Shown: positions 11,623 to 24,690 of the stretch, piece after piece
How positions within the stretch are numbered: the first letter of the stretch is position 1
How the letters are laid out: each line of letters starts with the position of its first letter
Assembly: GCA_022605955.1 (NCBI GenBank)
Contig: JAKCOZ010000245.1
Span: forward strand, 294,622-358,621
Direction: 5' to 3'
DNA: 64,000 bases
Origin: Rallus limicola
Taxonomy: Eukaryota > Chordata > Aves > Gruiformes > Rallidae
The notes under the pieces: model-generated
The model's database searches: none
What the model was told of the DNA's origin: nothing
The model's input: the letters and a program-made list of their open reading frames with translations, nothing else
Position numbers and translations under genes: made by a program

Positions 11623-13008
11623 ATGCCTTTCAGGCCTAGCTTCTTTACTTTGGGAGTTATTGCTGGACGTTTAGCATGTTTTGAACTGCAGTCTGCTAGG
11701 GCTGAGAAAAGCACCGTAGAAGGTTCCAGGCATGTTCCCTCTTTCCAGGCAAAGGAAAAGGCTGAGAGCCAAAGTGACAGGGTCTGCTCGTGTGTCCTGT
11801 TAGGAGGTTTCAGACAAGCTATGCCTTTCAGGCCTAGCTTCTTTACTTTGGGAGTTATTGCTGGACGTTTAGCATGTTTTGAATTGCAGTCTGCTAGGGC
11901 CGAGAAAAGCACCGTAGGAGGTTCCAGGCATGTTCCCTCTTTCCAGGCAAAGGAAAAGGCTGAGAGCCAAAGCGACAGGGTCTGCTCGTGTGTCCTGTTA
12001 GGAGGTTTCAGACAAGCTATGCCTTTCAGGCCTAGCTTCTTTACTTTGGGAGTTATTGCTGGACGTTTAGCATGTTTTGAACTGCAGTCTGCTAGGGCCG
12101 AGAAAAGCACCGTAGGAGGTTCCAGGCATGTTCCCTCTTTCCAGGCAAAGGAAAAGGCTGAGAGCCAAAGTGACAGGGTCTGCTCGTGTGTCCTGTTAGG
12201 AGGTTTCAGACAAGCTATGCCTTTCAGGCCTAGCTTCTTTACTTTGGGAGTTATTGCTGGACGTTTAGCATGTTTTGAACTGCAGTCTGCTAGGGCCGAG
12301 AAAAGCACCGTAGGAGGTTCCAGGCATGTTCCCTCTTTCCAGGCAAAGGAAAAGGCTGAGAGCCAAAGCGACAGGGTCTGCTCGTGTGTCCTGTTAGGAG
12401 GTTTCAGACAAGCTATGCCTTTCAGGCCTAGCTTCTTTACTTTGGGAGTTATTGCTGGACGTTTAGCATGTTTTGAACTGCAGTCTGCTAGGGCCGAGAA
12501 AAGCACCGTAGGAGGTTCCAGGCATGTTCCCTCTTTCCAGGCAAAGGAAAAGGCTGAGAGCCAAAGCGACAGGGTCTGCTCGTGTGTCCTGTTAGGAGGT
12601 TTCAGACAAGCTATGCCTTTCAGGCCTAGCTTCTTTACTTTGGGAGTTATTGCTGGACGTTTAGCATGTTTTGAACTGCAGTATGCTAGGGCCGAGAAAA
12701 GCACCGTAAAAGGTTCCAGGCATGTTCCCTCTTTACAGGCAAAGGAAAAGGCTGAGAGCCAAAGCGACAGGGTCTGGTCGTGTGTCCTGTTAGGAGGTTT
12801 CAGACAAGCTATGCCTTTCAGGCCTAGCTTCTTTACTTTGGGAGTTATTGCTGGACGTTTAGCATGTTTTGAACTGCAGTCTGCTAGGGCCGAGAAAAGC
12901 ACCGTAGGAGGTTCCAGGCATGTTCCCTCTTTCCAGGCAAAGGAAAAGGCTGAGAGCCAAAGCGACAGGGTCTGCTCGTGTGTCCTGTTAGGAGGTTTCA
13001 GACAAGCT
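11623..13008. repeat. Segment n58-n64, first copy of the 11-monomer (2,178-bp) HOR
   Basis: Marker order: n58 has GGGCTGAG with GTAGAAGG; n59 has GAATTGCAG; n63 is a heavily altered monomer with CAGTATGC, GTAAAAGG, TTTACAGG and CTGGTCG together. All recur 2,178 bp to the right at n69, n70 and n74, and the AGCGAC/AGTGAC states agree from n58 to n64. Agreement breaks down at n65. Confidence 0.85.
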
Positions 13009-13800
13009 ATGCCTTTCAGGCCTAGCTTCTTTACTTTGGGAGTTATTGCTGGACGTTTAGCATGTTTTGAACTGCAGTCTGCTAGGGCCGAGAAAAGCAC
13101 CGTAGGAGGTTCCAGGCATGTTCCCTCTTTCCAGGCAAAGGAAAAGGCTGAGAGCCAAAGTGACAGGGTCTGCTCGTGTGTCCTGTTAGGAGGTTTCAGA
13201 CAAGCTATGCCTTTCAGGCCTAGCTTCTTTACTTTGGGAGTTATTGCTGGACGTTTAGCATGTTTTGAACTGCAGTCTGCTAGGGCTGAGAAAAGCACCG
13301 TAGGAGGTTCCAGGCATGTTCCCTCTTTCCAGGCAAAGGAAAAGGCTGAGAGCCAAAGCGACAGGGTCTGCTCGTGTGTCCTGTTAGGAGGTTTCAGACA
13401 AGCTATGCCTTTCAGGCCTAGCTTCTTTACTTTGGGAGTTATTGCTGGACGTTTAGCATGTTTTGAACTGCAGTCTGCTAGGGCCGAGAAAAGCACCGTA
13501 GGAGGTTCCAGGCATGTTCCCTCTTTCCAGGCAAAGGAAAAGGCTGAGAGCCAAAGTGACAGGGTCTGCTCGTGTGTCCTGTTAGGAGGTTTCAGACAAG
13601 CTATGCCTTTCAGGCCTAGCTTCTTTACTTTGGGAGTTATTGCTGGACGTTTAGCATGTTTTGAACTGCAGTCTGCTAGGGCCGAGAAAAGCACCGTAGG
13701 AGGTTCCAGGCATGTTCCCTCTTTCCAGGCAAAGGAAAAGGCTGAGAGCCAAAGTGACAGGGTCTGCTCGTGTGTCCTGTTAGGAGGTTTCAGACAAGCT

Positions 13801-15186
13801 ATGCCTTTCAGGCCTAGCTTCTTTACTTTGGGAGTTATTGCTGGACGTTTAGCATGTTTTGAACTGCAGTCTGCTAGGGCTGAGAAAAGCACCGTAGAAG
13901 GTTCCAGGCATGTTCCCTCTTTCCAGGCAAAGGAAAAGGCTGAGAGCCAAAGTGACAGGGTCTGCTCGTGTGTCCTGTTAGGAGGTTTCAGACAAGCTAT
14001 GCCTTTCAGGCCTAGCTTCTTTACTTTGGGAGTTATTGCTGGACGTTTAGCATGTTTTGAATTGCAGTCTGCTAGGGCCGAGAAAAGCACCGTAGGAGGT
14101 TCCAGGCATGTTCCCTCTTTCCAGGCAAAGGAAAAGGCTGAGAGCCAAAGCGACAGGGTCTGCTCGTGTGTCCTGTTAGGAGGTTTCAGACAAGCTATGC
14201 CTTTCAGGCCTAGCTTCTTTACTTTGGGAGTTATTGCTGGACGTTTAGCATGTTTTGAACTGCAGTCTGCTAGGGCCGAGAAAAGCACCGTAGGAGGTTC
14301 CAGGCATGTTCCCTCTTTCCAGGCAAAGGAAAAGGCTGAGAGCCAAAGTGACAGGGTCTGCTCGTGTGTCCTGTTAGGAGGTTTCAGACAAGCTATGCCT
14401 TTCAGGCCTAGCTTCTTTACTTTGGGAGTTATTGCTGGACGTTTAGCATGTTTTGAACTGCAGTCTGCTAGGGCCGAGAAAAGCACCGTAGGAGGTTCCA
14501 GGCATGTTCCCTCTTTCCAGGCAAAGGAAAAGGCTGAGAGCCAAAGCGACAGGGTCTGCTCGTGTGTCCTGTTAGGAGGTTTCAGACAAGCTATGCCTTT
14601 CAGTCCTAGCTTCTTTACTTTGGGAGTTATTGCTGGACGTTTAGCATGTTTTGAACTGCAGTCTGCTAGGGCCGAGAAAAGCACCGTAGGAGGTTCCAGG
14701 CATGTTCCCTCTTTCCAGGCAAAGGAAAAGGCTGAGAGCCAAAGCGACAGGGTCTGCTCGTGTGTCCTGTTAGGAGGTTTCAGACAAGCTATGCCTTTCA
14801 GGCCTAGCTTCTTTACTTTGGGAGTTATTGCTGGACGTTTAGCATGTTTTGAACTGCAGTATGCTAGGGCCGAGAAAAGCACCGTAAAAGGTTCCAGGCA
14901 TGTTCCCTCTTTACAGGCAAAGGAAAAGGCTGAGAGCCAAAGCGACAGGGTCTGGTCGTGTGTCCTGTTAGGAGGTTTCAGACAAGCTATGCCTTTCAGG
15001 CCTAGCTTCTTTACTTTGGGAGTTATTGCTGGACGTTTAGCATGTTTTGAACTGCAGTCTGCTAGGGCCGAGAAAAGCACCGTAGGAGGTTCCAGGCATG
15101 TTCCCTCTTTCCAGGCAAAGGAAAAGGCTGAGAGCCAAAGCGACAGGGTCTGCTCGTGTGTCCTGTTAGGAGGTTTCAGACAAGCT
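13801..15186. repeat. Segment n69-n75, second copy of the 11-monomer HOR
   Basis: Repeats the n58-n64 series exactly 11 monomers away. The one marker difference noticed is TTTCAGTCC in n73, absent from n62, so the substitution or its loss is younger than the duplication. Confidence 0.85.
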
Positions 15187-18156
15187 ATGCCTTTCAGGCC
15201 TAGCTTCTTTACTTTGGGAGTTATTGCTGGACGTTTAGCATGTTTTGAACTGCAGTCTGCTAGGGCCGAGAAAAGCACCGTAGGAGGTTCCAGGCATGTT
15301 CCCTCTTTCCAGGCAAAGGAAAAGGCTGAGAGCCAAAGCGACAGGGTCTGCTCGTGTGTCCTGTTAGGAGGTTTCAGACAAGCTATGCCTTTCAGGCCTA
15401 GCTTCTTTACTTTGGGAGTTATTGCTGGACGTTTAGCATGTTTTGAACTGCAGTCTGCTAGGGCCGAGAAAAGCACCGTAGGAGGTTCCAGGCATGTTCC
15501 CTCTTTCCAGGCAAAGGAAAAGGCTGAGAGCCAAAGTGACAGGGTCTGCTCGTGTGTCCTGTTAGGAGGTTTCAGACAAGCTATGCCTTTCAGGCCTCGC
15601 TTCTTTACTTTGGGAGTTATTGCTGGACGTTTAGCATGTTTTGAACTGCAGTCTGCTAGGGCCGAGAAAAGCACCGTAGGAGGTTCCAGGCATGTTCCCT
15701 CTTTCCAGGCAAAGGAAAAGGCTGAGAGCCAAAGTGTCAGGGTCTGCTCGTGTGTCCTGTTAGGAGGTTTCAGACAAGCTATGCCTTTCAGGCCTAGCTT
15801 CTTTACTTTGGGAGTTATTGCTGGACGTTTAGCATGTTTTGAACTGCAGTCGGCTAGGGCCGAGAAAAGCACCGTAGGAGGTTCCAGGCATGTTCCCTCT
15901 TTCCAGGCAAAGGAAAAGGCTGAGAGCCAAAGCGACAGGGTCTGCTCGTGTGTCCTGTTAGGAGGTTTCAGACAAGCTATGCCTTTCAGGCCTAGCTTCT
16001 TTACTTTGGGAGTTATTGCTGGACGTTTAGCATGTTTTGAACTGCAGTCTGCTAGGGCCGAGAAAAGCACCGTAGGAGGTTCCAGGCATGTTCCCTCTTT
16101 CCAGGCAAAGGAAAAGGCTGAGAGCCAAAGTGACAGGGTCTGCTCGTGTGTCCTGTTAGGAGGTTTCAGACAAGCTATGCCTTTCAGGCCTAGCTTCTTT
16201 ACTTTGGGAGTTATTGCTGGACGTTTAGCATGTTTTGAACTGCAGTCTGCTAGGGCCGAGAAAAGCACCGTAAAAGGTTCCAGGCATGTTCCCTCTTTCC
16301 AGGCAAAGGAAAAGGCTGAGAGCCAAAGTGACAGGGTCTGCTCGTGTGTCCTGTTAGGAGGTTTCAGACAAGCTATGCCTTTCAGGCCTAACTTCTTTAC
16401 TTTGGGAGTTATTGCTGGACGTTTAGCATGTTTTGAACTGCAGTCTGCTAGGGCCGAGAAAAGCACCGTAGGAGGTTCCAGGCATGTTCCCTCTTTCCAG
16501 GCAAAGGAAAAGGCTGAGAGCCAAAGCGACAGGGTCTGCTCGTGTGTCCTGTTAGGAGGTTTCAGACAAGCTATGCCTTTCAGTCCTAGCTTCTTTACTT
16601 TGGGAGTTATTGCTGGACGTTTAGCATGTTTTGAACTGCAGTCTGCTAGGGCCGAGAAAAGCACCGTAGGAGGTTCCAGGCATGTTCCCTCTTTCCAGGC
16701 AAAGGAAAAGGTTGAGAGCCAAAGCGACAGGGTCTGCTCGTGTGTCCTGTTAGGAGGTTTCAGACAAGCTATGCCTTTCAGGCCTAGCTTCTTTACTTTG
16801 GGAGTTATTGCTGGACGTTTAGCATGTTTTGAACTGCAGTCTGCTAGGGCCGAGAAAAGCACCGTAGGAGGTTCCAGGCATGTTCCCTCTTTCCAGGCAA
16901 AGGAAAAGGCTGAGAGCCAAAGCGACAGGGTCTGCTCGTGTGTCTTGTTAGGAGGTTTCAGACAAGCTATGCCTTTCAGGCCTAGCTTCTTTACTTTGGG
17001 AGTTATTTCTGGACGTTTAGCATGTTTTGAACTGCAGTCTGCTAGGGCCGAGAAAAGCACCGTAGGAGGTTCCAGGCATGTTCCCTCTTTCCAGGCAAAG
17101 GAAAAGGCTGAGAGCCAAAGTGACAGGGTCTGCTCGTGTGTCCTGTTAGGAGGTTTCAGACAAGCTATGCCTTTCAGGCCTAGCTTCTTTACTTTGGGAG
17201 TTATTGCTGGACGTTTAGCATGTTTTGAACTGCAGTCTTCTAGGGCCGAGAAAAGCACCGTAGGAGGTTCCAGGCATGTTCCCTCTTTCCAGGCAAAGGA
17301 AAAGGCTGAGAGCCAAAGTGACAGGGTCTGCTCGTGTGTCCTGTTAGGAGGTTTCAGACAAGCTATGCCTTTCAGGCCTAGCTTCTTTACTTTGGGAGTT
17401 ATTGCTGGACGTTTAGCATGTTTTGAACTGCAGTCTGCTAGGGCTTAGAAAAGCACCGTAGCAGGTTCCAGGCATGTTCCCTCTTTCCAGGCAAAGGAAA
17501 AGGCTGAGAGCCAAAGTGACAGGGTCTGCTCGTGTGTCCTGTTAGGAGGTTTCAGACAAGCTATGCCTTTCAGGCCTAGCTTCTTTACATTGGGAGTTAT
17601 TGCTGGACGTTTAGCATGTTTTGAACTGCAGTCTGCTAGGGCCGAGAAAAGCACCGTAGGAGGTTCCAGGCATGTTCCCTCTTTCCAGGCAAAGGAAAAG
17701 GCTGAGAGCCAAAGCGACAGGGTCTGCTCGTGTGTCCTGTTAGGAGGTTTCAGACAAGCTATGCCTTTCAGGCCTAGCTTCTTTACTTTGGGAGTTATTG
17801 CTGGACGTTTAGCATGTTTTGAACTGCAGTCTGCTAGGGCCGAGAAAAGCACCGTAGGAGGTTCCAGGCATGTTCCCTCTTTCCAGGCAAAGGAAAAGGC
17901 TGAGAGCCAAAGTGACAGGGTCTGCTCGTGTGTCCTGTTAGGAGGTTTCAGACAAGCTATGCCTTTCAGGCCTAGCTTCTTTACTTTGGGAGTTATTGCT
18001 GGACGTTTAGCATGTTTTGAACTGCAGTCTGCTAGGGCCGAGAAAAGCACCGTAGGAGGTTCCAGGCATGTTCCCTCTTTCCAGGCAAAGGAAAAGGCTG
18101 AGAGCCAAAGTGACAGGGTCTGCTCGTGTGTCCTGTTAGGAGGTTTCAGACAAGCT

Positions 18157-18552
18157 ATGCCTTTCAGGCCTAGCTTCTTTACTTTGGGAGTTATTGCTGG
18201 ACGTTTAGCATGTTTTGAACTGCAGTCTGCTAGGGCTGAGAAAAGCACCGTAGAAGGTTCCAGGCATGTTCCCTCTTTCCAGGCAAAGGAAAAGGCTGAG
18301 AGCCAAAGTGACAGGGTCTGCTCGTGTGTCCTGTTAGGAGGTTTCAGACAAGCTATGCCTTTCAGGCCTAGCTTCTTTACTTTGGGAGTTATTGCTGGAC
18401 GTTTAGCATGTTTTGAATTGCAGTCTGCTAGGGCCGAGAAAAGCACCGTAGGAGGTTCCAGGCATGTTCCCTCTTTCCAGGCAAAGGAAAAGGCTGAGAG
18501 CCAAAGCGACAGGGTCTGCTCGTGTGTCCTGTTAGGAGGTTTCAGACAAGCT
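18157..18552. repeat. Dimer n91-n92, echo of the 11-monomer HOR start
   Basis: n91 has GGGCTGAG with GTAGAAGG and n92 has GAATTGCAG, the same pair as n58-n59 and n69-n70. It lies 22 monomers (2 x 11) beyond n69. The expected intermediate at n80 lacks the markers, so one HOR copy appears to have been eroded or replaced. Confidence 0.65.
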
Positions 18553-21500
18553 ATGCCTTTCAGGCCTCGCTTCTTTACTTTGGGAGTTATTGCTGGACGT
18601 TTAGCATGTTTTGAACTGCAGTCTGCTAGGGCCGAGAAAAGCACCGTAGGAGGTTCCAGGCATGTTCCCTCTTTCCAGGCAAAGGAAAAGGCTGAGAGCC
18701 AAAGTGACAGGGTCTGCTCGTGTGTCCTGTTAGGAGGTTACAGACAAGCTATGCCTTTCAGGCCTAGCTTCTTTACTTTGGGAGTTATTGCTGGACGTTT
18801 AGCATGTTTTGAACTGCAGTCTGCTAGGGCCGAGAAAAGCACCGTAGGAGGTTCCAGGCATGTTCCCTCTTTCCAGGCAAAGGAAAAGGCTGAGAGCCAA
18901 AGCAACAGGGTCTGCTCGTGTGTCCTGTTAGGAGGTTTCAGACAAGCTATGCCTTTCAGGCCTAGCTTCTTTACTTTGGGAGTTATTGCTGGACGTTTAG
19001 CATGTTTTGAACTGCAGTCTGCTAGGGCCGAGAAAAGCACCGTAGGAGGTTCCAGGCATGTTCCCTCTTTCCAGGCAAAGGAAAAGGCTGAGAGCCAAAG
19101 CGACAGGGTCTGCTCGTGTGTCCTGTTAGGAGGTTTCAGACAAGCTATGCCTTTCAGGCCTAGCTTCTTTACTTTGGGAGTTATTGCTGGACGTTTAGCA
19201 TGTTTTGAACTGCAGTCTGCTAGGGCCGAGAAAAGCACCGTAGGAGGTTCCAGGCATGTTCCCTCTTTCCAGGTAAAGGAAAAGGCTGAGAGCCAAAGCG
19301 ACAGGGTCTGCTCGTGTGTCCTGTTAGGAGGTTTCAGACAAGCTATGCCTTTCAGGCCTAGCTTCTTTACTTTGGGAGTTATTGCTGGACGTTTAGCATG
19401 TTTTGAACTGCAGTCTGCTAGGGCCGAGAAAAGCACCGTAGGAGGTTCCAGGCATGTTCCCTCTTTCCAGGCAAAGGAAAAGGCTGAGAGCCAAAGTGAC
19501 AGGGTCTGCTCGTGTGTCCTGTTAGGAGGTTTCAGACAAGCTATGCCTTTCAGGCCTAGCTTCTTTACTTTGGGAGTTATTGCTGGACGTTTAGCATGTT
19601 TTGAACTGCAGTCTGCTAGGGCCGAGAAAAGCACCGTAGGAGGTTCCAGGCATGTTCCCTCTTTCCTGGCAAAGGAAAAGGCTGAGAGCCAAAGCGACAG
19701 GGTCTGCTCGTGTGTCCTGTTAGGAGGTTTCAGACAAGCTATGCCTTTCAGGCCTAGCTTCTTTACTTTGGGAGTTATTGCTGGACGTTTAGCATGTTTT
19801 GAACTGCAGTCTGCTAGGGCCGAGAAAAGCACCGTAGGAGGTTCCAGGCATGTTCCCTCTTTCCATGCAAAGGAAAAGGCTGAGAGCCAAAGCGACAGGG
19901 TCTGCTCGTGTGTCCTGTTAGGAGGTTTCAGACAAGCTATGCCTTTCAGGCCTAGCTTCTTTACTTTGGGAGTTATTGCTGGACGTTTAGCATGTTTTGA
20001 ACTGCAGTCTGCTAGGGCCGAGAAAAGCACCGTAGGAGGTTCCAGGCATGTTCCCTCTTTCCAGGCAAAGGAAAAGGCTGAGAGCCAAAGTGACAGGGTC
20101 TGCTCGTGTGTCCTGTTAGGAGGTTTCAGACAAGCTATGCCTTTCAGGCCTAGCTTCTTTACTTTGGGAGTTATTGCTGGACGTTTAGCATGTTTTGAAC
20201 TGCAGTCTGCTAGGGCCGAGAAAAGCACCGTAGGAGGTTCCAGGCATGTTCCCTCATTCCAGGCAAAGGAAAAGGCTGAGAGCCAAAGCGACAGGGTCTG
20301 CTCGTGTGTCCTGTTAGGAGGTTTCAGACAAGCTATGCCTTTCAGGCCTAGCTTCTTTACTTTGGGAGTTATTGCTGGACGTTTAGCATGTTTTGAACTG
20401 CAGTCTGCTAGGGCCGAGAAAAGCACCGTAGGAGGTTCCAGGCATGTTCCCTCTTTCCAGGCAAAGGAAAAGGCTGAGAGCCAAAGCGACAGGGTCTGCT
20501 CGTGTGTCCTGTTAGGAGGTTTCAGACAAGCTATGCCTTTCAGGCCTAGCTTCTTTACTTTGGGAGTTATTGCTGGACGTTTAGCATGTTTTGAACTGCA
20601 GTCTGCTAGGGCCGAGAAAAGCACCGTAGGAGGTTCCAGGCATGTTCCCTCTTTCCAGGCAAAGGAAAAGGCTGAGAGCCAAAGCGACAGGGTCTGCTCG
20701 TGTGTCCTGTTAGGAGGTTTCAGACAAGCTATGCCTTTCAGGCCTAGCTTCTTTACTTTGGGAGTTATTGCTGGACGTTTAGCATGTTTTGAACTGCAGT
20801 CTGCTAGGGCCGAGAAAAGCACCGTAGGAGGTTCCAGGCATGTTCCCTCTTTCCAGGCAAAGGAAAAGGCTGAGAGCCAAAGCGACAGGGTCTGCTCGTG
20901 TGTCCTGTTAGGAGGTTTCAGACAAGCTATGCCTTTCAGGCCTAGCTTCTTTACTTTGGGAGTTATTGCTGGACGTTTAGCATGTTTTGAACTGCAGTCT
21001 GCTAGGGCCGAGAAAAGCACCGTAGGAGGTTCCAGGCATGTTCCCTCTTTCCAGGCAAAGGAAAAGGCTGAGAGCCAAAGTGACAGGGTCTGCTCGTGTG
21101 TCCTGTTAGGAGGTTTCAGACAAGCTATGCCTTTCAGGCCTAGCTTCTTTACTTTGGGAGTTATTGCTGGACGTTTAGCATGTTTTGAACTGCAGTATGC
21201 TAGGGCCGAGAAAAGCACCGTAGGAGGTTCCAGGCATGTTCCCTCATTCCAGGCAAAGGAAAAGGCTGAGAGCCAAAGCGACAGGGTCTGCTCGTGTGTC
21301 CTGTTAGGAGGTTTCAGACAAGCTATGCCTTTCAGGCCTAGCTTCTTTACTTTGGGAGTTATTGCTGGACGTTTAGCATGTTTTGAACTGCAGTCTGCTA
21401 GGGCCGAGAAAAGCACCGTAGGAGGTTCCAGGCATGTTCCCTCTTTCCAGGCAAAGGAAAAGGCTGAGAGCCAAAGTGACAGGGTCTGCTGGTGTGTCCT

Positions 21501-23898
21501 GTTAGGAGGTTTCAGACAAGCTATGCCTTTCAGGCCTAGCTTCTTTACTTTGGGAGTTATTGCTGGACGTTTAGCATGTTTTGAACTGCAGTCTGCTAGG
21601 GCCGAGAAAAGCACCGTAGGAGGTTCCAGGCATGTTCCCTCTTTCCAGGCAAAGGAAAAGGCTGAGAGCCAAAGTGACAGGGTCTGCTCGTGTGTCCTGT
21701 TAGGAGGTTTCAGACAAGCTATGCCTTTCAGGCCTAGCTTCTTTACTTTGGGAGTTATTGCTGGACGTTTAGCATGTTTTGAACTGCAGTCTGCCAGGGC
21801 CGAGAAAAGCACCGTAGGAGGTTCCAGGCATGTTCCCTCTTTCCAGGCAAAGGAAAAGGCTGAGAGCCAAAGCGACAGGGTCTGCTCGTGTGTCCTGTTA
21901 GGAGGTTTCAGACAAGCTATGCCTTTCAGGCCTAGCTTCTTTACTTTGGGAGTTATTGCTGGACGTTTAGCATGTTTTGAACTGCAGTCTGCTAGGGCCG
22001 AGAAAAGCACCGTAGGAGGTTCCAGGCATGTTCCCTCTTTCCAGGCAAAGGAAAAGGCTGAGAGCCAAAGCGACAGGGTCTGCTCGTGTGTCCTGTTAGG
22101 AGGTTTCAGACAAGCTATGCCTTTCAGGCCTAGCTTCTTTACTTTGGGAGTTATTGCTGGACGTTTAGCATGTTTTGAACTGCAGTCTGCTAGGGCCGAG
22201 AAAAGCACCGTAGGAGGTTCCAGGCATGTTCCCTCTTTCCAGGCAAAGGAAAAGGCTGAGAGCCAAAGCGACAGGGTCTGCTCGTGTGTCCTGTTAGGAG
22301 GTTTCAGACAAGCTATGCCTTTCAGGCCTAGCTTCTTTACTTTGGGAGTTATTGCTGGACGTTTAGCATGTTTTGAACTGCAGTCTGCTAGGGCCGAGAA
22401 AAGCACCGTAGGAGGTTCCAGGCATGTTCCCTCTTTCCAGGCAAAGGAAAAGGCTGAGAGCCAAAGTGACAGGGTCTGCTCGTGTGTCCTGTTAGGAGGT
22501 TTCAGACAAGCTATGCCTTTCAGGCCTAGCTTCTTTACTTTGGGAGTTATTGCTGGACGTTTAGCATGTTTTGAACTGCAGTCTGCTAGGGCCGAGAAAA
22601 GCACCGTAGGAGGTTCCAGGCATGTTCCCTCTTTCCAGGCAAAGGAAAAGGCTGAGAGCCAAAGCGACAGGGTCTGCTGGTGTGTCCTGTTAGGAGGTTT
22701 CAGACAAGCTATGCCTTTCAGGCCTAGCTTCTTTACTTTGGGAGTTATTGCTGGACGTTTAGCATGTTTTGAACTGCAGTCTGCTAGGGCCGAGAAAAGC
22801 ACCGTAGGAGGTTCCAGGCATGTTCCCTCTTTCCAGGCAAAGGAAAAGGCTGAGAGCCAAAGCGACAAGGTCTGCTCGTGTGTCCTGTTAGGAGGTTTCA
22901 GACAAGCTATGCCTTTCAGGCCTAGCTTCTTTACTTTGGGAGTTATTGCTGGACGTTTAGCATGTTTTGAACTGCAGTCTGCTAGGGCCGAGAAAAGCAC
23001 CGTAGGAGGTTCCAGGCATGTTCCCTCTTTCCAGGCAAAGGAAAAGGCTGAGAGCCAAAGCGACAGGGTCTGCTCGTGTGTCCTGTTAGGAGGTTTCAGA
23101 CAAGCTATGCCTTTCAGGCCTAGCTTCTTTACTTTGGGAGTTATTGCTGGACGTTTAGCATGTTTTGAACTGCAGTCTGCTAGGGCCGAGAAAAGCACCG
23201 TAGGAGGTTCCAGGCATGTTCCCTCTTTCCAGGCAAAGGAAAAGGCTGAGAGCCAAAGTGACAGGGTCTGCTCGTGTGTCCTGTTAGGAGGTTTCAGACA
23301 AGCTATGCCTTTCAGGCCTAGCTTCTTTACTTTGGGAGTTATTGCTGGACGTTTAGCATGTTTTGAACTGCAGTCTGCCAGGGCCGAGAAAAGCACCGTA
23401 GGAGGTTCCAGGCATGTTCCCTCTTTCCAGGCAAAGGAAAAGGCTGAGAGCCAAAGCGACAGGGTCTGCTCGTGTGTCCTGTTAGGAGGTTTCAGACAAG
23501 CTATGCCTTTCAGGCCTAGCTTCTTTACTTTGGGAGTTATTGCTGGACGTTTAGCATGTTTTGAACTGCAGTCTGCTAGGGCCGAGAAAAGCACCGTAGG
23601 AGGTTCCAGGCATGTTCCCTCTTTCCAGGCAAAGGAAAAGGCTGAGAGCCAAAGCGACAGGGTCTGCTCGTGTGTCCTGTTAGGAGGTTTCAGACAAGCT
23701 ATGCCTTTCAGGCCTAGCTTCTTTACTTTGGGAGTTATTGCTGGACGTTTAGCATGTTTTGAACTGCAGTCTGCTAGGGCCGAGAAAAGCACCGTAGGAG
23801 GTTCCAGGCATGTTCCCTCTTTCCAGGCAAAGGAAAAGGCTGAGAGCCAAAGTGACAGGGTCTGCTCGTGTGTCCTGTTAGGAGGTTTCAGACAAGCT

Positions 23899-24690
23899 AT
23901 GCCTTTCAGGCCTAGCTTCTTTACTTTGGGAGTTATTGCTGGACGTTTAGCATGTTTTGAACTGCAGTATGCCAGGGCCGAGAAAAGCACCGTAGGAGGT
24001 TCCAGGCATGTTTCCACTTTCCAGGCAAAGGAAAAGGCTGAGAGCCAAAGCAACAGGGTCTGCTCGTGTGTCCTGTTAGGAGGTTTCAGACAAGCTATGC
24101 CTTTCAGGCCTAGCTTCTTTACTTTGGGAGTTATTGCTGGACGTTTAGCATGTTTTGAACTGCAGTCTGCTAGGGCCGAGAAAAGCACCGTAGGAGGTTC
24201 CAGGCATGTTCCCTCTTTCCAGGCAAAGGAAAAGGCTGAGAGCCAAAGCGACAGGGTCTGCTCGTGTGTCCTGTTAGGAGGTTTCAGACAAGCTATGCCT
24301 TTCAGGCCTAGCTTCTTTACTTTGGGAGTTATTGCTGGACGTTTAGCATGTTTTGAACTGCAGTCTGCTAGGGCCGAGAAAAGCACCGTAGGAGGTTCCA
24401 GGCATGTTCCCTCTTTCCAGGCAAAGGAAAAGGCTGAGAGCCAAAGTGACAGGGTCTGCTCGTGTGTCCTGTTAGGAGGTTTCAGACAAGCTATGCCTTT
24501 CAGGCCTAGCTTCTTTACTTTGGGAGTTATTGCTGGACGTTTAGCATGTTTTGAACTGCAGTCTGCTAGGGCCGAGAAAAGCACCGTAGGAGGTTCCAGG
24601 CATGTTCCCTCTTTCCAGGCAAAGGAAAAGGCTGAGAGCCAAAGCGACAGGGTCTGCTCGTGTGTCCTGTTAGGAGGTTTCAGACAAGCT
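23899..24690. repeat. Segment n120-n123, left copy of a 13-monomer offset repeat
   Basis: n120 links CAGTATGCCAGG with CATGTTTCCACTTTCC and AGCAACAGG. A close relative, n133 (CAGTATGCCAGG with CATGTTCCCACTTTCC), lies 2,574 bp to the right. The following AGCGAC/AGTGAC states match for three monomers. Confidence 0.65.
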
